Of a stretch of 64,000 bases of DNA, positions 25,313 to 33,307 are shown one piece after another. A program made the position numbers and the translations under genes. The stretch is from Woeseiaceae bacterium (GTDB lineage Bacteria; Pseudomonadota; Gammaproteobacteria; Steroidobacterales; Woeseiaceae): NCBI GenBank assembly GCA_028280615.1, contig JANQLK010000002.1:160316-224315 (forward strand), in the 5' to 3' direction. The notes under the pieces were generated by a model. That model saw only the letters and a list, made by a program, of their open reading frames with translations. It was not told the DNA's origin and did not search any database. Positions within the stretch are counted from its first letter, which is position 1, and each line of letters begins with the position of its first letter.

Positions 25313-26329
25313 ATGAACCATGCAAGTATCCCCACGTCGCTGGCGGCGTTCGCGCTTACGGCCTGCGCCGGAACGCCGCTCGAAACAATCGATACGGCAA
25401 CGAACTACGATGTCGTCCAGAACCCGGGTTTCGAGGCCATCGCGCGGGCGGAGTCGGACGTCGAGCGGGACCGGCGCGCCATTCTCGCCATGCAGGGGGA
25501 CTACCGCGTCGACTTCAACTTCACCGAGACCGTGCCGTTGAAGGCGGGCTACGAAAAGCACGATGACAAGACGACGGGCGGGTACGAAACCGTCATTGTC
25601 GTTGAGGATTCGCCGGACCGGATCGTACTGCAGCACCTGCTCGTCAGCCCGGGCGGCCACGTGATCAAGCACTGGCGCCAGGACTGGTACTTTGAGGCGA
25701 AGGAGCGCTTCGAGTTCGTGGCTGACCAGGAGTGGGCGATTCGCGCCCTGGCTCCCGAGAAAACGGCCGGCGCCTGGACGCAGTGCGTGTTCGAGGTCTC
25801 GGATGCCCCACGCTACTGTGGCACCGGCAAATGGAATCACCGCTACGGCGTCTCGACGTGGACCAGCGACAGAACCTGGCGACCGCTGCCGCGACGCGAA
25901 TACACCCGGCGAGACGACTACAACGCCATCAACGCGGAGAACCGGCACACCGTGACACCGCATGGCTGGACGCATGAACAGGACAACACCAAGACCGTGC
26001 GCGACGGCCGGAAGACCGAGGCAATCCTGGTCCGCGAGTTCGGCTTCAACGATTACCGAAACATCGACGGCTACGACTTTTCACCCGCGATGGCGTACTG
26101 GGAGCGCACGGGAGACTACTGGGCGCTCGTACGGCAAGCCTGGCACGATCGCATGCAAAGCGGCACCACGTTGCGCCTGCTGACCGACGTCGACGGCATG
26201 CCGATCATCGAGGGTACGTTCGAGCAGGCCGAGCAGGCCGCGAACCTGTCGCAGGAACAGCAGTTGCAGGCCATCGATGAGCTGCTAAGCGAGTGGAGCG
26301 AGTCGGCCAAACTGCTTACCCGGCGCTAG
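25313..26329 (+). CDS. DUF6607-like lipoprotein, partner of the TonB receptor
   Basis: A 338-residue lipoprotein with lipobox LTAC (Cys18). The body reads DYRVDFNFTETVPL...YE...GGYETVIVVED...IVLQHLLVS, then a conserved HWRQDWYFE and many Trp/Tyr/Arg residues. This resembles the DUF6607 family, seen beside TonB-dependent receptors. It follows the receptor by 20 bp with a CAGGAG site, so it belongs to the same haem-uptake operon. A role in haem handling at the outer membrane is an inference. Confidence 0.72.
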   Translation: MNHASIPTSLAAFALTACAGTPLETIDTATNYDVVQNPGFEAIARAESDVERDRRAILAMQGDYRVDFNFTETVPLKAGYEKHDDKTTGGYETVIVVEDSPDRIVLQHLLVSPGGHVIKHWRQDWYFEAKERFEFVADQEWAIRALAPEKTAGAWTQCVFEVSDAPRYCGTGKWNHRYGVSTWTSDRTWRPLPRREYTRRDDYNAINAENRHTVTPHGWTHEQDNTKTVRDGRKTEAILVREFGFNDYRNIDGYDFSPAMAYWERTGDYWALVRQAWHDRMQSGTTLRLLTDVDGMPIIEGTFEQAEQAANLSQEQQLQAIDELLSEWSESAKLLTRR

Positions 26330-26341
26330 TCGGCCGTCTCC

Positions 26342-27748
26342 TTAGATCAGGTTGTAGATCAGTACCGCGCCGACCCCGACCGGCGTAAGGTAACGCAGCA
26401 GGAATCGCCAGATCTCCAGCAGCCGCGACTCGCCCAGACCCAGTTCGTCTGCGAGCGCTTCGCGTGACAGCACATGCCCGGCATAGATCGCGATCAACAG
26501 GCCACCGAGCGGAAGCAACAGGTTCGAAGTGACGAAATCGAGAAAATCGAAGAGGTTCATGCCGAAGACCGTCACGTCGGCGGCAACGTTGAAGGCGAGC
26601 ACCGAGCTAATGCCCAGCATCCAGATCGACGTGCCCATGACTGTCGTGGCCTTTGGCCGCGTCCATGCCCGGCGCTGCTCGAGATACTCGACGACCGGCT
26701 CGAGAATCGAAATCGTCGAAGACAGGGCGGCGATCGCCAGGAACAGGAAGAACAACATGGCGACGAGGCTGCCGCCCGGCACCTCGGTGAAGGCGATGGG
26801 CAGCGTCACGAAGATCAGACCCGGGCCGGCGCCGGGCTCCAGTCCCTGCGCGAATACGATCGGGAATATCGCAAGGCCGGCGAGGAGTGCGACCAGGGTG
26901 TCCAGTCCGGCGATCGCGAAGGATGCTTTGCCGATGGAGACGTGCCGCTTGAGATACGAACCGTAGGCCATCATTGCGGTCATGCCGACACTCAGCGTAA
27001 AGAACGCATGGCCAAGCGCCACGAGCACGGCCTCCCAGCTCAAGGCCGAGAAATCGGGCTTGAACAGGAAGGTGATGGCGCTCGTGAACCGTCCGGTCGT
27101 TGCGGCGGCATAAACGACGAGCGCAATCAGCAGCAGGAAGAGGCCAGGTACCATCCAGCAGACAGCACGTTCCAGGCCGCTGCGAATCCCTCCAGCGACG
27201 ATCAGCATCGTGATGCCCATGATCAGCGTGTGCCCGGCAAGCAGTGCGGCAGGGCTGGCCAGCAGGTTCGCGAACAGGTCGCCCATTGCCAGAGCGACAT
27301 CGTGAGACTCGCTGCCTGCCGCCGCAATCTGTCCGTCCACGACGAACCAGAGGTACGAGAGCGACCAGCCCGCCACGACGCTGTAAAACGAGAGGATCAG
27401 GAAGGCACAGCCGATACCAATCCAGCCGATGACTCGCCAGTTTTTGGAGTGACCCTCGCGAGCGGCCAGCGATTCGAAACTGTGAATGGGACTGCCGCCG
27501 CCCCGCCGGCCGATCATGATTTCCGCTGCCAGTATGGGCAATCCGATGAGTCCGATGCAGGCGAGATAGACGAGTACGAAAGCGCCGCCCCCGTACTCGC
27601 CCGCGATGTACGGAAACTTCCAGACGTTGCCGAGCCCGACAGCGGAACCCGCGGCAGCCAGGATGAACGCCATACGTGATGACCAGCCGCCCGCATGACG
27701 CCGCCCGAGCAGGCGGGCTCCACGAAGCGATTCGGCGCTTGAATTCAT
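26342..27748 (-). CDS. Sodium-dependent NSS/SNF-family transporter
   Basis: A 468-residue transporter with about twelve TM helices. The TM1 motif GSAVGLGNVWKFPYIAGEYG is diagnostic of the neurotransmitter:sodium symporter family (LeuT, MhsT, MetP). These take up amino acids with Na+. It overlaps the homocysteine methyltransferase gene by 4 bp, and a methionine-related substrate (methionine, homocysteine or S-methylmethionine) is therefore likely. The Corynebacterium MetP methionine carrier belongs to this family, but no MetS-like small subunit gene is visible here. Confidence 0.92.
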   Translation of the reverse strand: MNSSAESLRGARLLGRRHAGGWSSRMAFILAAAGSAVGLGNVWKFPYIAGEYGGGAFVLVYLACIGLIGLPILAAEIMIGRRGGGSPIHSFESLAAREGHSKNWRVIGWIGIGCAFLILSFYSVVAGWSLSYLWFVVDGQIAAAGSESHDVALAMGDLFANLLASPAALLAGHTLIMGITMLIVAGGIRSGLERAVCWMVPGLFLLLIALVVYAAATTGRFTSAITFLFKPDFSALSWEAVLVALGHAFFTLSVGMTAMMAYGSYLKRHVSIGKASFAIAGLDTLVALLAGLAIFPIVFAQGLEPGAGPGLIFVTLPIAFTEVPGGSLVAMLFFLFLAIAALSSTISILEPVVEYLEQRRAWTRPKATTVMGTSIWMLGISSVLAFNVAADVTVFGMNLFDFLDFVTSNLLLPLGGLLIAIYAGHVLSREALADELGLGESRLLEIWRFLLRYLTPVGVGAVLIYNLI

Positions 27749-28713
27749 GACGCCACCTGGAGTGCTTCGATCCTGTCGGCGACGACGCAGTCGGCGATTG
27801 CCGATATGTGCCGCAGGTCAGATCCGCAGCAACCGCCGAAAACGTTGACCCATGGCATACGGTCGGCCAACTCCCGATAAAGCTGCGCGAGCTCGGCCGG
27901 ATCCCCGGCATCCAGCGTATCGGCCGCATCGAGTTCGGCGTGACTGCAGCGCGAGGAATTGCAGCGAATGCCTCGAATGCGCCGGGTCCATTCGCCGCGC
28001 CGCAGTGCGTGCCGAAAATGATCGGGATGCGCGCAGTTGATCATGAAGTACGCGGCGCCGGAGTCGGTCTCCGCATCGACTTCGTCGACGGCCTCGCCTA
28101 TCGGCTGACCGGTTGGCAACCTGCCGTCGGTCTCCACGGTAAAGGACACGACAACGGGCAAGCCCTCGCTTCTCGCCGCGCGCACGAGTCCGATTGCTTC
28201 CGAGCTTTGTGTGAACGTCAATGCAGTGATCATGTCGACGTCCGTCCTTGCCAGCCACGCAATCTGTCGACCGTGGTGGCGTTCGGCCGCCTCGGCCGAA
28301 ACCCGTGTCTCCGGGGCGTAGGCGTCGCCGCAAGGTCCGATTACGCCGTTCAGGACGATCGGTCGACGGTTGCCCGCAAACTCATCTCGCAGATCCGCAA
28401 TGAAATCGATGGCTTCGCGATTGATTGCGGCAAGTTCGTCCGCCGTGCTGCCAAGCGCCTCCGACCAGTAGGCGTGCGCTCTCCACGTTGGGCTGTCGAG
28501 AATGAAACCGACGTCATGCCGATCGGCCAGTGACAGAAAACCCCGGAAGTAGCGGGCAAGGGCACAACGTCCTGCAGAGTCGTGCAGCAGCGTATGAGCC
28601 GCGAACTCGCGAATCTCGATGCCGTGATTGAAAATCAGATCGGTCTCGAGGCCGGCATCGGTCAGGAAGAGCCCGCCCTCGAGCTGGGGCAGGTGTTTTC
28701 GATAGTCACGCAT
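27745..28713 (-). CDS. Homocysteine S-methyltransferase family protein
   Basis: A 322-residue TIM-barrel enzyme. It opens with LTDAGLETDLIF and carries the three zinc cysteines of the pfam02574 family, Cys227 (NCAHP) and the pair Cys295-Cys296 (GGCCG). The family methylates homocysteine to methionine from S-methylmethionine, SAM or betaine; stand-alone short members such as MmuM use S-methylmethionine. It is coupled to the Na+-symporter, which may bring in the methyl donor. A GAGGAG site and a hairpin lie in the leader. The donor cannot be fixed from sequence. Confidence 0.88.
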   Translation of the reverse strand: MRDYRKHLPQLEGGLFLTDAGLETDLIFNHGIEIREFAAHTLLHDSAGRCALARYFRGFLSLADRHDVGFILDSPTWRAHAYWSEALGSTADELAAINREAIDFIADLRDEFAGNRRPIVLNGVIGPCGDAYAPETRVSAEAAERHHGRQIAWLARTDVDMITALTFTQSSEAIGLVRAARSEGLPVVVSFTVETDGRLPTGQPIGEAVDEVDAETDSGAAYFMINCAHPDHFRHALRRGEWTRRIRGIRCNSSRCSHAELDAADTLDAGDPAELAQLYRELADRMPWVNVFGGCCGSDLRHISAIADCVVADRIEALQVAS

Positions 28714-28725
28714 GGCTTGTCTCCT

Positions 28726-28743
28726 CGGTTTCTGCGAAAACCG
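28726..28743 (-). promoter_or_regulatory. Leader hairpin before the methyltransferase-symporter operon
   Basis: CGGTTT and AAACCG form a 6-bp stem with a 6-nt loop directly before the ribosome-binding site. A longer closing pair (CTCGG/CCGAG, about 50 nt apart) and an alternative GGTTTC/GAAACC pairing are also possible. It may control translation, but no known SAM or SAH riboswitch consensus is complete here. Confidence 0.3.
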
Positions 28744-28782
28744 GGGAAACCCTAGAGAGTTGCCGTTGGGCCGAGCGTGGTG

Positions 28783-29376
28783 TCAACCGTGGAATTCTGA
28801 CCTTGTCCCCGTGGTATTCTGTCCCTGTCGACGGCAGATTCGCTTGGCCATCAACACTCCCTTGAGTGTCAGTCCATCGCCGACCGCATATTCGATGTGC
28901 TCGGATCCCGTGTAGCCGTTTGCCCGGTAGAGATGCTCGCCGCCAACGGTCGCTGCCAGCTCGAGCGAGCGGAAACCGCCCAGACCGGCGGCCTTTTCGC
29001 AGCAAGCCAGTAGCAGCGAAGCAAGACCCCTGCGCGCATACCGCGGATTCACGAAAAACGCTCGAATTCTCGCGGAGTCCCTGGCCGGATCGAGCCGTTC
29101 GGCGCTTCGGGCCTGCCCGTCGTCGGCTCCGTAGAGAGTACGCCTGAAACTCCAGCCGCCGCAGGCGGCCAGGTCCTTGCCCACCAGCACCAGATAGTAG
29201 GTCCTGTCTGCAATGAGCTGCCTGTCCAGGCCCCAGGCGCCGCTTCGGAGCGCGGCCTCAACGGCGTCAGGCGGATGGTCGTTCGCCCCGAGTTCACGCG
29301 CCGATAGCGAAATCAGGCGCGCTATCGCCGGGCAATCCTCCGGCAGGGCCGGTCGGATACTGAGTTCCGGGGTCAT
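28783..29376 (-). CDS. GNAT family acetyltransferase
   Basis: A 197-residue GNAT enzyme. The acetyl-CoA binding motif A is FVNPRYARRGLASLLLACCE (about 111-130), followed by the C-terminal YRANGYTGSEHIEY region. The substrate is unknown. The last 14 residues (from QGQNTTG on) are encoded by a 22-bp direct repeat and are probably not part of the fold, suggesting the original stop codon was lost or the end rearranged. Confidence 0.85.
   Translation of the reverse strand: MTPELSIRPALPEDCPAIARLISLSARELGANDHPPDAVEAALRSGAWGLDRQLIADRTYYLVLVGKDLAACGGWSFRRTLYGADDGQARSAERLDPARDSARIRAFFVNPRYARRGLASLLLACCEKAAGLGGFRSLELAATVGGEHLYRANGYTGSEHIEYAVGDGLTLKGVLMAKRICRRQGQNTTGTRSEFHG
28787..28829. repeat. 22-bp period direct repeat, two copies
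   Basis: The units at 28787-28807 and 28809-28829 match at 18 of 21 positions; both begin CCGTGG and contain ATTCTG. They encode the C-terminal tail of the GNAT protein. The repeat resembles short extragenic repeats seen near small transposases, but no transposase is present. Confidence 0.55.
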
Positions 29377-29471
29377 CGCTCGCGTCGCTCCATTGCTGCG
29401 CCAGCGACCGATCCTGATTCGTGGACGTTGGAACGAGCGTTGTCGCGAACGTGGTTTTTCGCTTTGCGGAG

Positions 29472-31070
29472 TTATTCTCTCGCGATGAACTCGCGCACGG
29501 CATCGACGAATAGCTGAGAGGCCGGCTCGCGACCCAGGAGCAGGTGACCATCGCTTTCGAGCCCGAGAAACTCGGCATCGGCGATGCTCGCGGCGATGTC
29601 ACGGCCAGTCTCCACGGGAATGCGGCGGTCCCCCAGAGAGTGAATCACGAGCGTCGGAACCTCGAGTTGCCGTAGCCGATCTCTGACGTCGATGTCGCCG
29701 AACGCCGACAGAAAGCGAACGGCGTTTTCCGGCGAAGTGGTGCGCCGTTGGAATTCGTTGAACCAGCTCAGCTCCTCAGCCGTTGCACCTGGCATGAACG
29801 TCGATGAGAAGATCTGCCGGTATGCTGGATTGTCCTGCCCCCACCCGGTCTGCGTCAGTGTCATGACGGCCTCACGCTCTTTGAGGATTTCATCGCTTGC
29901 CCCGATTCGCCACCCCGACGCATAGGCGCCAAACAGAATCAGGTGGGAAACCTTCTCCGGGTATCGGATTGCGTACTCGATCGAAACCGCGGCGCCCTGC
30001 GATATCCCAAGCAAAGCGAATCGATCGAGCGCCGCCGCGGCGACGACAGTTTCGAGGTCCGCAACGAACGCATCGAAGGCGATGGTGTCCACGTCCCAGT
30101 CAGATAAGCCATTGCCGCGCTCGTCGTAGCGAATGAAGCGATGATCTTTTGCAAGTTCACGAAAGAGCGGGCTCCAGATCGGCGCGTCCCAATCGAGTTC
30201 CAGGTGGCTCAGCCAGTTTGCCGCCTTGACGATAGGCGATCCCTCACCCACCGACGCATAGGCGATTCGCACACCGTCGTTCGACGTGCAGAACTGGATC
30301 TTTTGCCGCGCAAGGATCTGCCGAACCGGCTCCGGAGGCGGCTCCGCCTGTTCCGACCCCGGTTCGCCGGTCGTGGCGCGCGCGGCGGACGACCAGGCGA
30401 TTCCTGCGTTACGAAATCGTTTGGCAAGCTCCTGCGTTAGCCGCGTCAGCTCACTCCGAGCGCCGGTTTGCTCCAGCCGTGTAAGCAACAGCGTAGCCGC
30501 TTCCGCGTTGAACGGATCGCAGTCGACCCAGGCTCTCGCCCAGTTCAGCGAACGGTCCGGCGGAATCTCCGGATGGCGCGCCAATCGACGCAACACGGCG
30601 CCGCGCAGCCGCGTGGCGTCCTCTCGCTCCGCGATCAGCCACTCCTGAAACAGCGCTTGATTCGGCAAATCGATCCCGTCCAGGAGGGGTTCTCCAAGTT
30701 GCTCCGCGAGTTCGTGCAAGCGACTCAGACTCGAGTCGGGGGAGTCGAGCTCGCTCGCGATCGATCGTAGATCGATGTCCAGATCCGACGTTCGAAGCGT
30801 GACCCGTTCGCGATCGGCGACCAGTCTCTGCGTCGTGTCGTCGTTGACGAGCGGCCGCATCTTGCTCAGCGACCAGCGCAGTGCGCCGCGAGGATCGTCC
30901 GGAACCGCCCAAAACACTTCGCACAGACGATCGCGGCGGTGGGGTCGCGCCGTAAGCGCAAGATAGGCCAGTAGCGCGCGAGTCCGCTTGGACGCGGGAA
31001 GCTCTATAGCTCGGCCATCGTGCTCAATCGTCAGCTCGCCCAAAGTGCGAATCGATATCTGCGCCATCAT
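29472..31070 (-). CDS. SARP/BTAD-type DNA-binding regulator fused to an alpha/beta hydrolase
   Basis: A 532-residue two-part protein. Residues 3-100 are an OmpR/SARP-type winged helix (ISIRTLGELTIEHDGR, LPASKRTRALLAYLAL, WSLSKMRPL). Residues 105-235 look like the helical bacterial transcriptional activation (BTAD) domain. Residues 258-530 are an alpha/beta hydrolase with nucleophile Ser357 (GISQGA), Asp481 (LGDRRIP) and His509 (DGHLL), a complete triad. The hydrolase probably acts as the ligand sensor, or hydrolyses a signal. The first of two adjacent Met codons is used. No second-component kinase is nearby. Confidence 0.85.
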   Translation of the reverse strand: MMAQISIRTLGELTIEHDGRAIELPASKRTRALLAYLALTARPHRRDRLCEVFWAVPDDPRGALRWSLSKMRPLVNDDTTQRLVADRERVTLRTSDLDIDLRSIASELDSPDSSLSRLHELAEQLGEPLLDGIDLPNQALFQEWLIAEREDATRLRGAVLRRLARHPEIPPDRSLNWARAWVDCDPFNAEAATLLLTRLEQTGARSELTRLTQELAKRFRNAGIAWSSAARATTGEPGSEQAEPPPEPVRQILARQKIQFCTSNDGVRIAYASVGEGSPIVKAANWLSHLELDWDAPIWSPLFRELAKDHRFIRYDERGNGLSDWDVDTIAFDAFVADLETVVAAAALDRFALLGISQGAAVSIEYAIRYPEKVSHLILFGAYASGWRIGASDEILKEREAVMTLTQTGWGQDNPAYRQIFSSTFMPGATAEELSWFNEFQRRTTSPENAVRFLSAFGDIDVRDRLRQLEVPTLVIHSLGDRRIPVETGRDIAASIADAEFLGLESDGHLLLGREPASQLFVDAVREFIARE

Positions 31071-31160
31071 TTGTTCCGGTTGGCTGGAATCGGGGCCAGT
31101 GGCACTGGCCTGGATTTGGGGGGACGATTTGACACGGTGACGGCTTCCGCCCACCGGTTT

Positions 31161-31190
31161 GGCCCGCATACGTCACCGATTTGCGGGCTA
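31161..31190. repeat. REP-like palindrome, copy B
   Basis: Perfect 7-bp arms GCCCGCA and TGCGGGC (31162-31168, 31182-31188) surround a 13-nt centre containing TCACCGAT. Over a 26-bp core it matches copy C near 63.9 kb at 24 positions. It lies in the 214-bp gap upstream of the SARP-hydrolase gene, which otherwise shows nothing recognisable. Confidence 0.6.
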
Positions 31191-31284
31191 CCAGTGTGTG
31201 CGTTCGTGACGTTTCCGTGCTTGCCGACTGCCGGGAGTATTGTCGATCCTTCCCCTGGTGTCCTATCCGGAATAGCCGTAACCG

Positions 31285-31821
31285 CTAGCCCCCGCTTTCG
31301 GCGATTTCCTTGAGGCGCGCGAGGCCGTTTTCGTAATCGGTGCCCACCCAGCTGTCCATCATGAGCCCCATGTAGCGGCCGACGAGGTTGTCGAGATTGG
31401 CGTCGAAACCCCAGGTCACGCGCGTGCCGCCGTCTGCCTCCTCGAGCGCGAATGTCGCGTACGACGGTGAATCGAAGCCGTCGAACGTGAGCTTGGTCCT
31501 GACCATCGTGGTCGGCCGGCTCTCGATGATTTCCTGCGCGCCGCTGCCGACGTTCGGATCCTCACTGCGCCAGGCCATTTTCGATCCGACGCCCGTGTCC
31601 GGGCCGCTGAACTCGTACTCGGTCGCCGGGTCCTTGGCGGCCCACGGGGACCACCGGTTGAACTCGCGAAAATCGTTGATCATCGCAAAGACGGTGGCCT
31701 GGTCAGCGTCGATGACGGTGCTGCGCTCGACATGCTGTTCCGATGGCAAAAACTGACCGACGACAACGACGGCCAGGACCAGCGCGATCACGATCGCGAG
31801 CAGAGCTTTCATTATTTTCAC
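31285..31821 (-). CDS. SRPBCC/polyketide cyclase-like protein, membrane-anchored
   Basis: A 178-residue protein with an N-terminal TM anchor (KALLAIVIALVLAVVVVGQF) and a START/SRPBCC domain (about 30-172: ERSTVIDADQATVFAMINDF, FNRWSPW, then ARLKEIAES). Such helix-grip folds bind hydrophobic ligands. A very strong ribosome-binding site (GGAGGAGGGG) lies just before a GTG start; an ATG three codons later is an alternative. Ligand and role are unknown. Confidence 0.82.
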   Translation of the reverse strand: MKIMKALLAIVIALVLAVVVVGQFLPSEQHVERSTVIDADQATVFAMINDFREFNRWSPWAAKDPATEYEFSGPDTGVGSKMAWRSEDPNVGSGAQEIIESRPTTMVRTKLTFDGFDSPSYATFALEEADGGTRVTWGFDANLDNLVGRYMGLMMDSWVGTDYENGLARLKEIAESGG

Positions 31822-31912
31822 GTCCCCTCCTCCAAGGCAGACTGCCTACTCCCCGGGTATTGGACAGGAGTGTAGCAGCCGGGTTTCGGTGAGAGGCCGC
31901 CGGGTCACGGAA

Positions 31913-33211
31913 TCACGGATTCACGGGTCTCAGCTGGTGCTCTACGACGTTGTTGCCGACGGACTCGCCGAGACGCACGCCTTCGACGGAGTCGTACCTG
32001 AAGTGTATACCGAGATAGATCCTGGATAGCCCGCACTGCATGGCCGCCTCCGAGAAACTCTCGAAATCGCGCGTCGGCGGATGCATTTCGATCTTGCCCG
32101 AGAACGGTCCTGCTACATCGACCATGGGTATCCGCATCGCGAACGCGTAGTCCTTTCCGAATACATCCTCGAACGCGGTCATAGCGGCGGCGCATGCCGT
32201 GCCGTGGGCCGACGGATAGGACGGAAAGGCGTAGGTATGACGATGCGTGTTGGTCCAGGTTTCCTCAGCCTGCGTATCGGGATTGCCATCGTTTTCGGCC
32301 CAGCGGATGGCCGTGTAGGGTCGCCAGTGATTGTAGTGAAACTTGTTGTCGAAACTGCTGACGTAGCCGTCGAATATGGCCATGTTGAGTAAGGCCAGCA
32401 GCCGCACGGCATCCTGCAACGAGAGATCTTCCCTGTCGATGAGATCACGGGCGAGTCGATTGTGTGAGCTTTCGGCAAAGTCCTTCCACCACAGCGCGAT
32501 GTGCGTCTGGTCCGGCGTCCTGCTCATGCTCTGGAAACGGCCGATCTCCCTGACCTCGTCGAAGGCCCGCGTGTAGGCGTCGGTGGATATATCGGGCGGC
32601 GGAGGCGCCCGAAACTGGCCCGGGCGTTCCAGTGCGAAGCCTCTCGCCTTCGCCCAGCCCGCTCCGAAGACGAAACCCCGGGGCGTGCCGCTGTGCTCCT
32701 GGAACTCGGCGTACACGCCCGGCGCCATCGGGTGCCAGCGGTACTCGGCGTCCCTGTCCCAACCATCTCCCTCCCGCTTCTCGAGGATCGCACGCGCCGC
32801 GGCCTCACCGAGTTGCCGTCCCGCCTGACGAGACTCGCCTGCGCCTGTACTTCCCCGCCATCGGTCGCGCAGCATCATCAGCCTGTCCAGCGCATCGGGA
32901 TACTGCTCCGCCGCTACGGTGAACGCAGCCTCGGAGGCCGCGACAAGCGGGCTCGCGCCCGGTGCGGCTGCCTGATACGCATAGTGCTCGTAGCTCGGGT
33001 CGATCGAGTTCAGTGCGTCATGCATCGCGATGTGCATCATCGTGACCGTTCGAAGCCCCTTGAGCGTCAGGAAGCCGTCTTCGGCCTCGGCTATCTCGAG
33101 CACGGCCCGATTCCACTCCGTTGCAAGCGCCGCATTGCCGGCTGACGAAACGGCGCTCGACAGGCCCAGGGCAATGGCGGCCAGAACTGCCGCTATCCTG
33201 TTGGCATTCAT
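31913..33211 (-). CDS. Vanadium-dependent haloperoxidase-like secreted protein
   Basis: A 432-residue protein with a signal peptide (cleaved near SSAGNA) and the vanadate/phosphate-binding set shared by vanadium haloperoxidases and PAP2 acid phosphatases: Lys290 and Arg297 (NKFHYNHWRP), Ser334 and His336 (PSYPSAHGT), Arg397 and His403 (SRIYLGIHF). It may be a haloperoxidase or a phosphatase; the KFxxxxWRP spacing and length favour the haloperoxidase-like class. It is divergent from an HxlR regulator, which may control it. Confidence 0.88.
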   Translation of the reverse strand: MNANRIAAVLAAIALGLSSAVSSAGNAALATEWNRAVLEIAEAEDGFLTLKGLRTVTMMHIAMHDALNSIDPSYEHYAYQAAAPGASPLVAASEAAFTVAAEQYPDALDRLMMLRDRWRGSTGAGESRQAGRQLGEAAARAILEKREGDGWDRDAEYRWHPMAPGVYAEFQEHSGTPRGFVFGAGWAKARGFALERPGQFRAPPPPDISTDAYTRAFDEVREIGRFQSMSRTPDQTHIALWWKDFAESSHNRLARDLIDREDLSLQDAVRLLALLNMAIFDGYVSSFDNKFHYNHWRPYTAIRWAENDGNPDTQAEETWTNTHRHTYAFPSYPSAHGTACAAAMTAFEDVFGKDYAFAMRIPMVDVAGPFSGKIEMHPPTRDFESFSEAAMQCGLSRIYLGIHFRYDSVEGVRLGESVGNNVVEHQLRPVNP

Positions 33212-33268
33212 TGTTGTCCTCCCATGCTTTGCCCGCGTGAATCACCCTATCGCCGACGCAGTCCTTGG

Positions 33269-33288
33269 ACTACTCTTGTTTTTGTAGT
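33269..33288. promoter_or_regulatory. Inverted repeat in the haloperoxidase-HxlR divergent region
   Basis: ACTAC and GTAGT are separated by 10 bp, 20 bp before the HxlR start and about 58 bp before the haloperoxidase-like start. HxlR-type proteins bind short inverted or direct repeats of this kind. It is a plausible operator, with no supporting second copy. Confidence 0.3.
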
Positions 33289-33307
33289 GGTTACGATCGA
33301 CCGCGCC

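Noticed and set aside
28714..28786. SAH or SAM riboswitch in the methyltransferase leader
   Set aside because: Only short fragments (GCTCGG, AACGGC) resemble the SAH consensus; the required 5' stem and pairing partners are absent.
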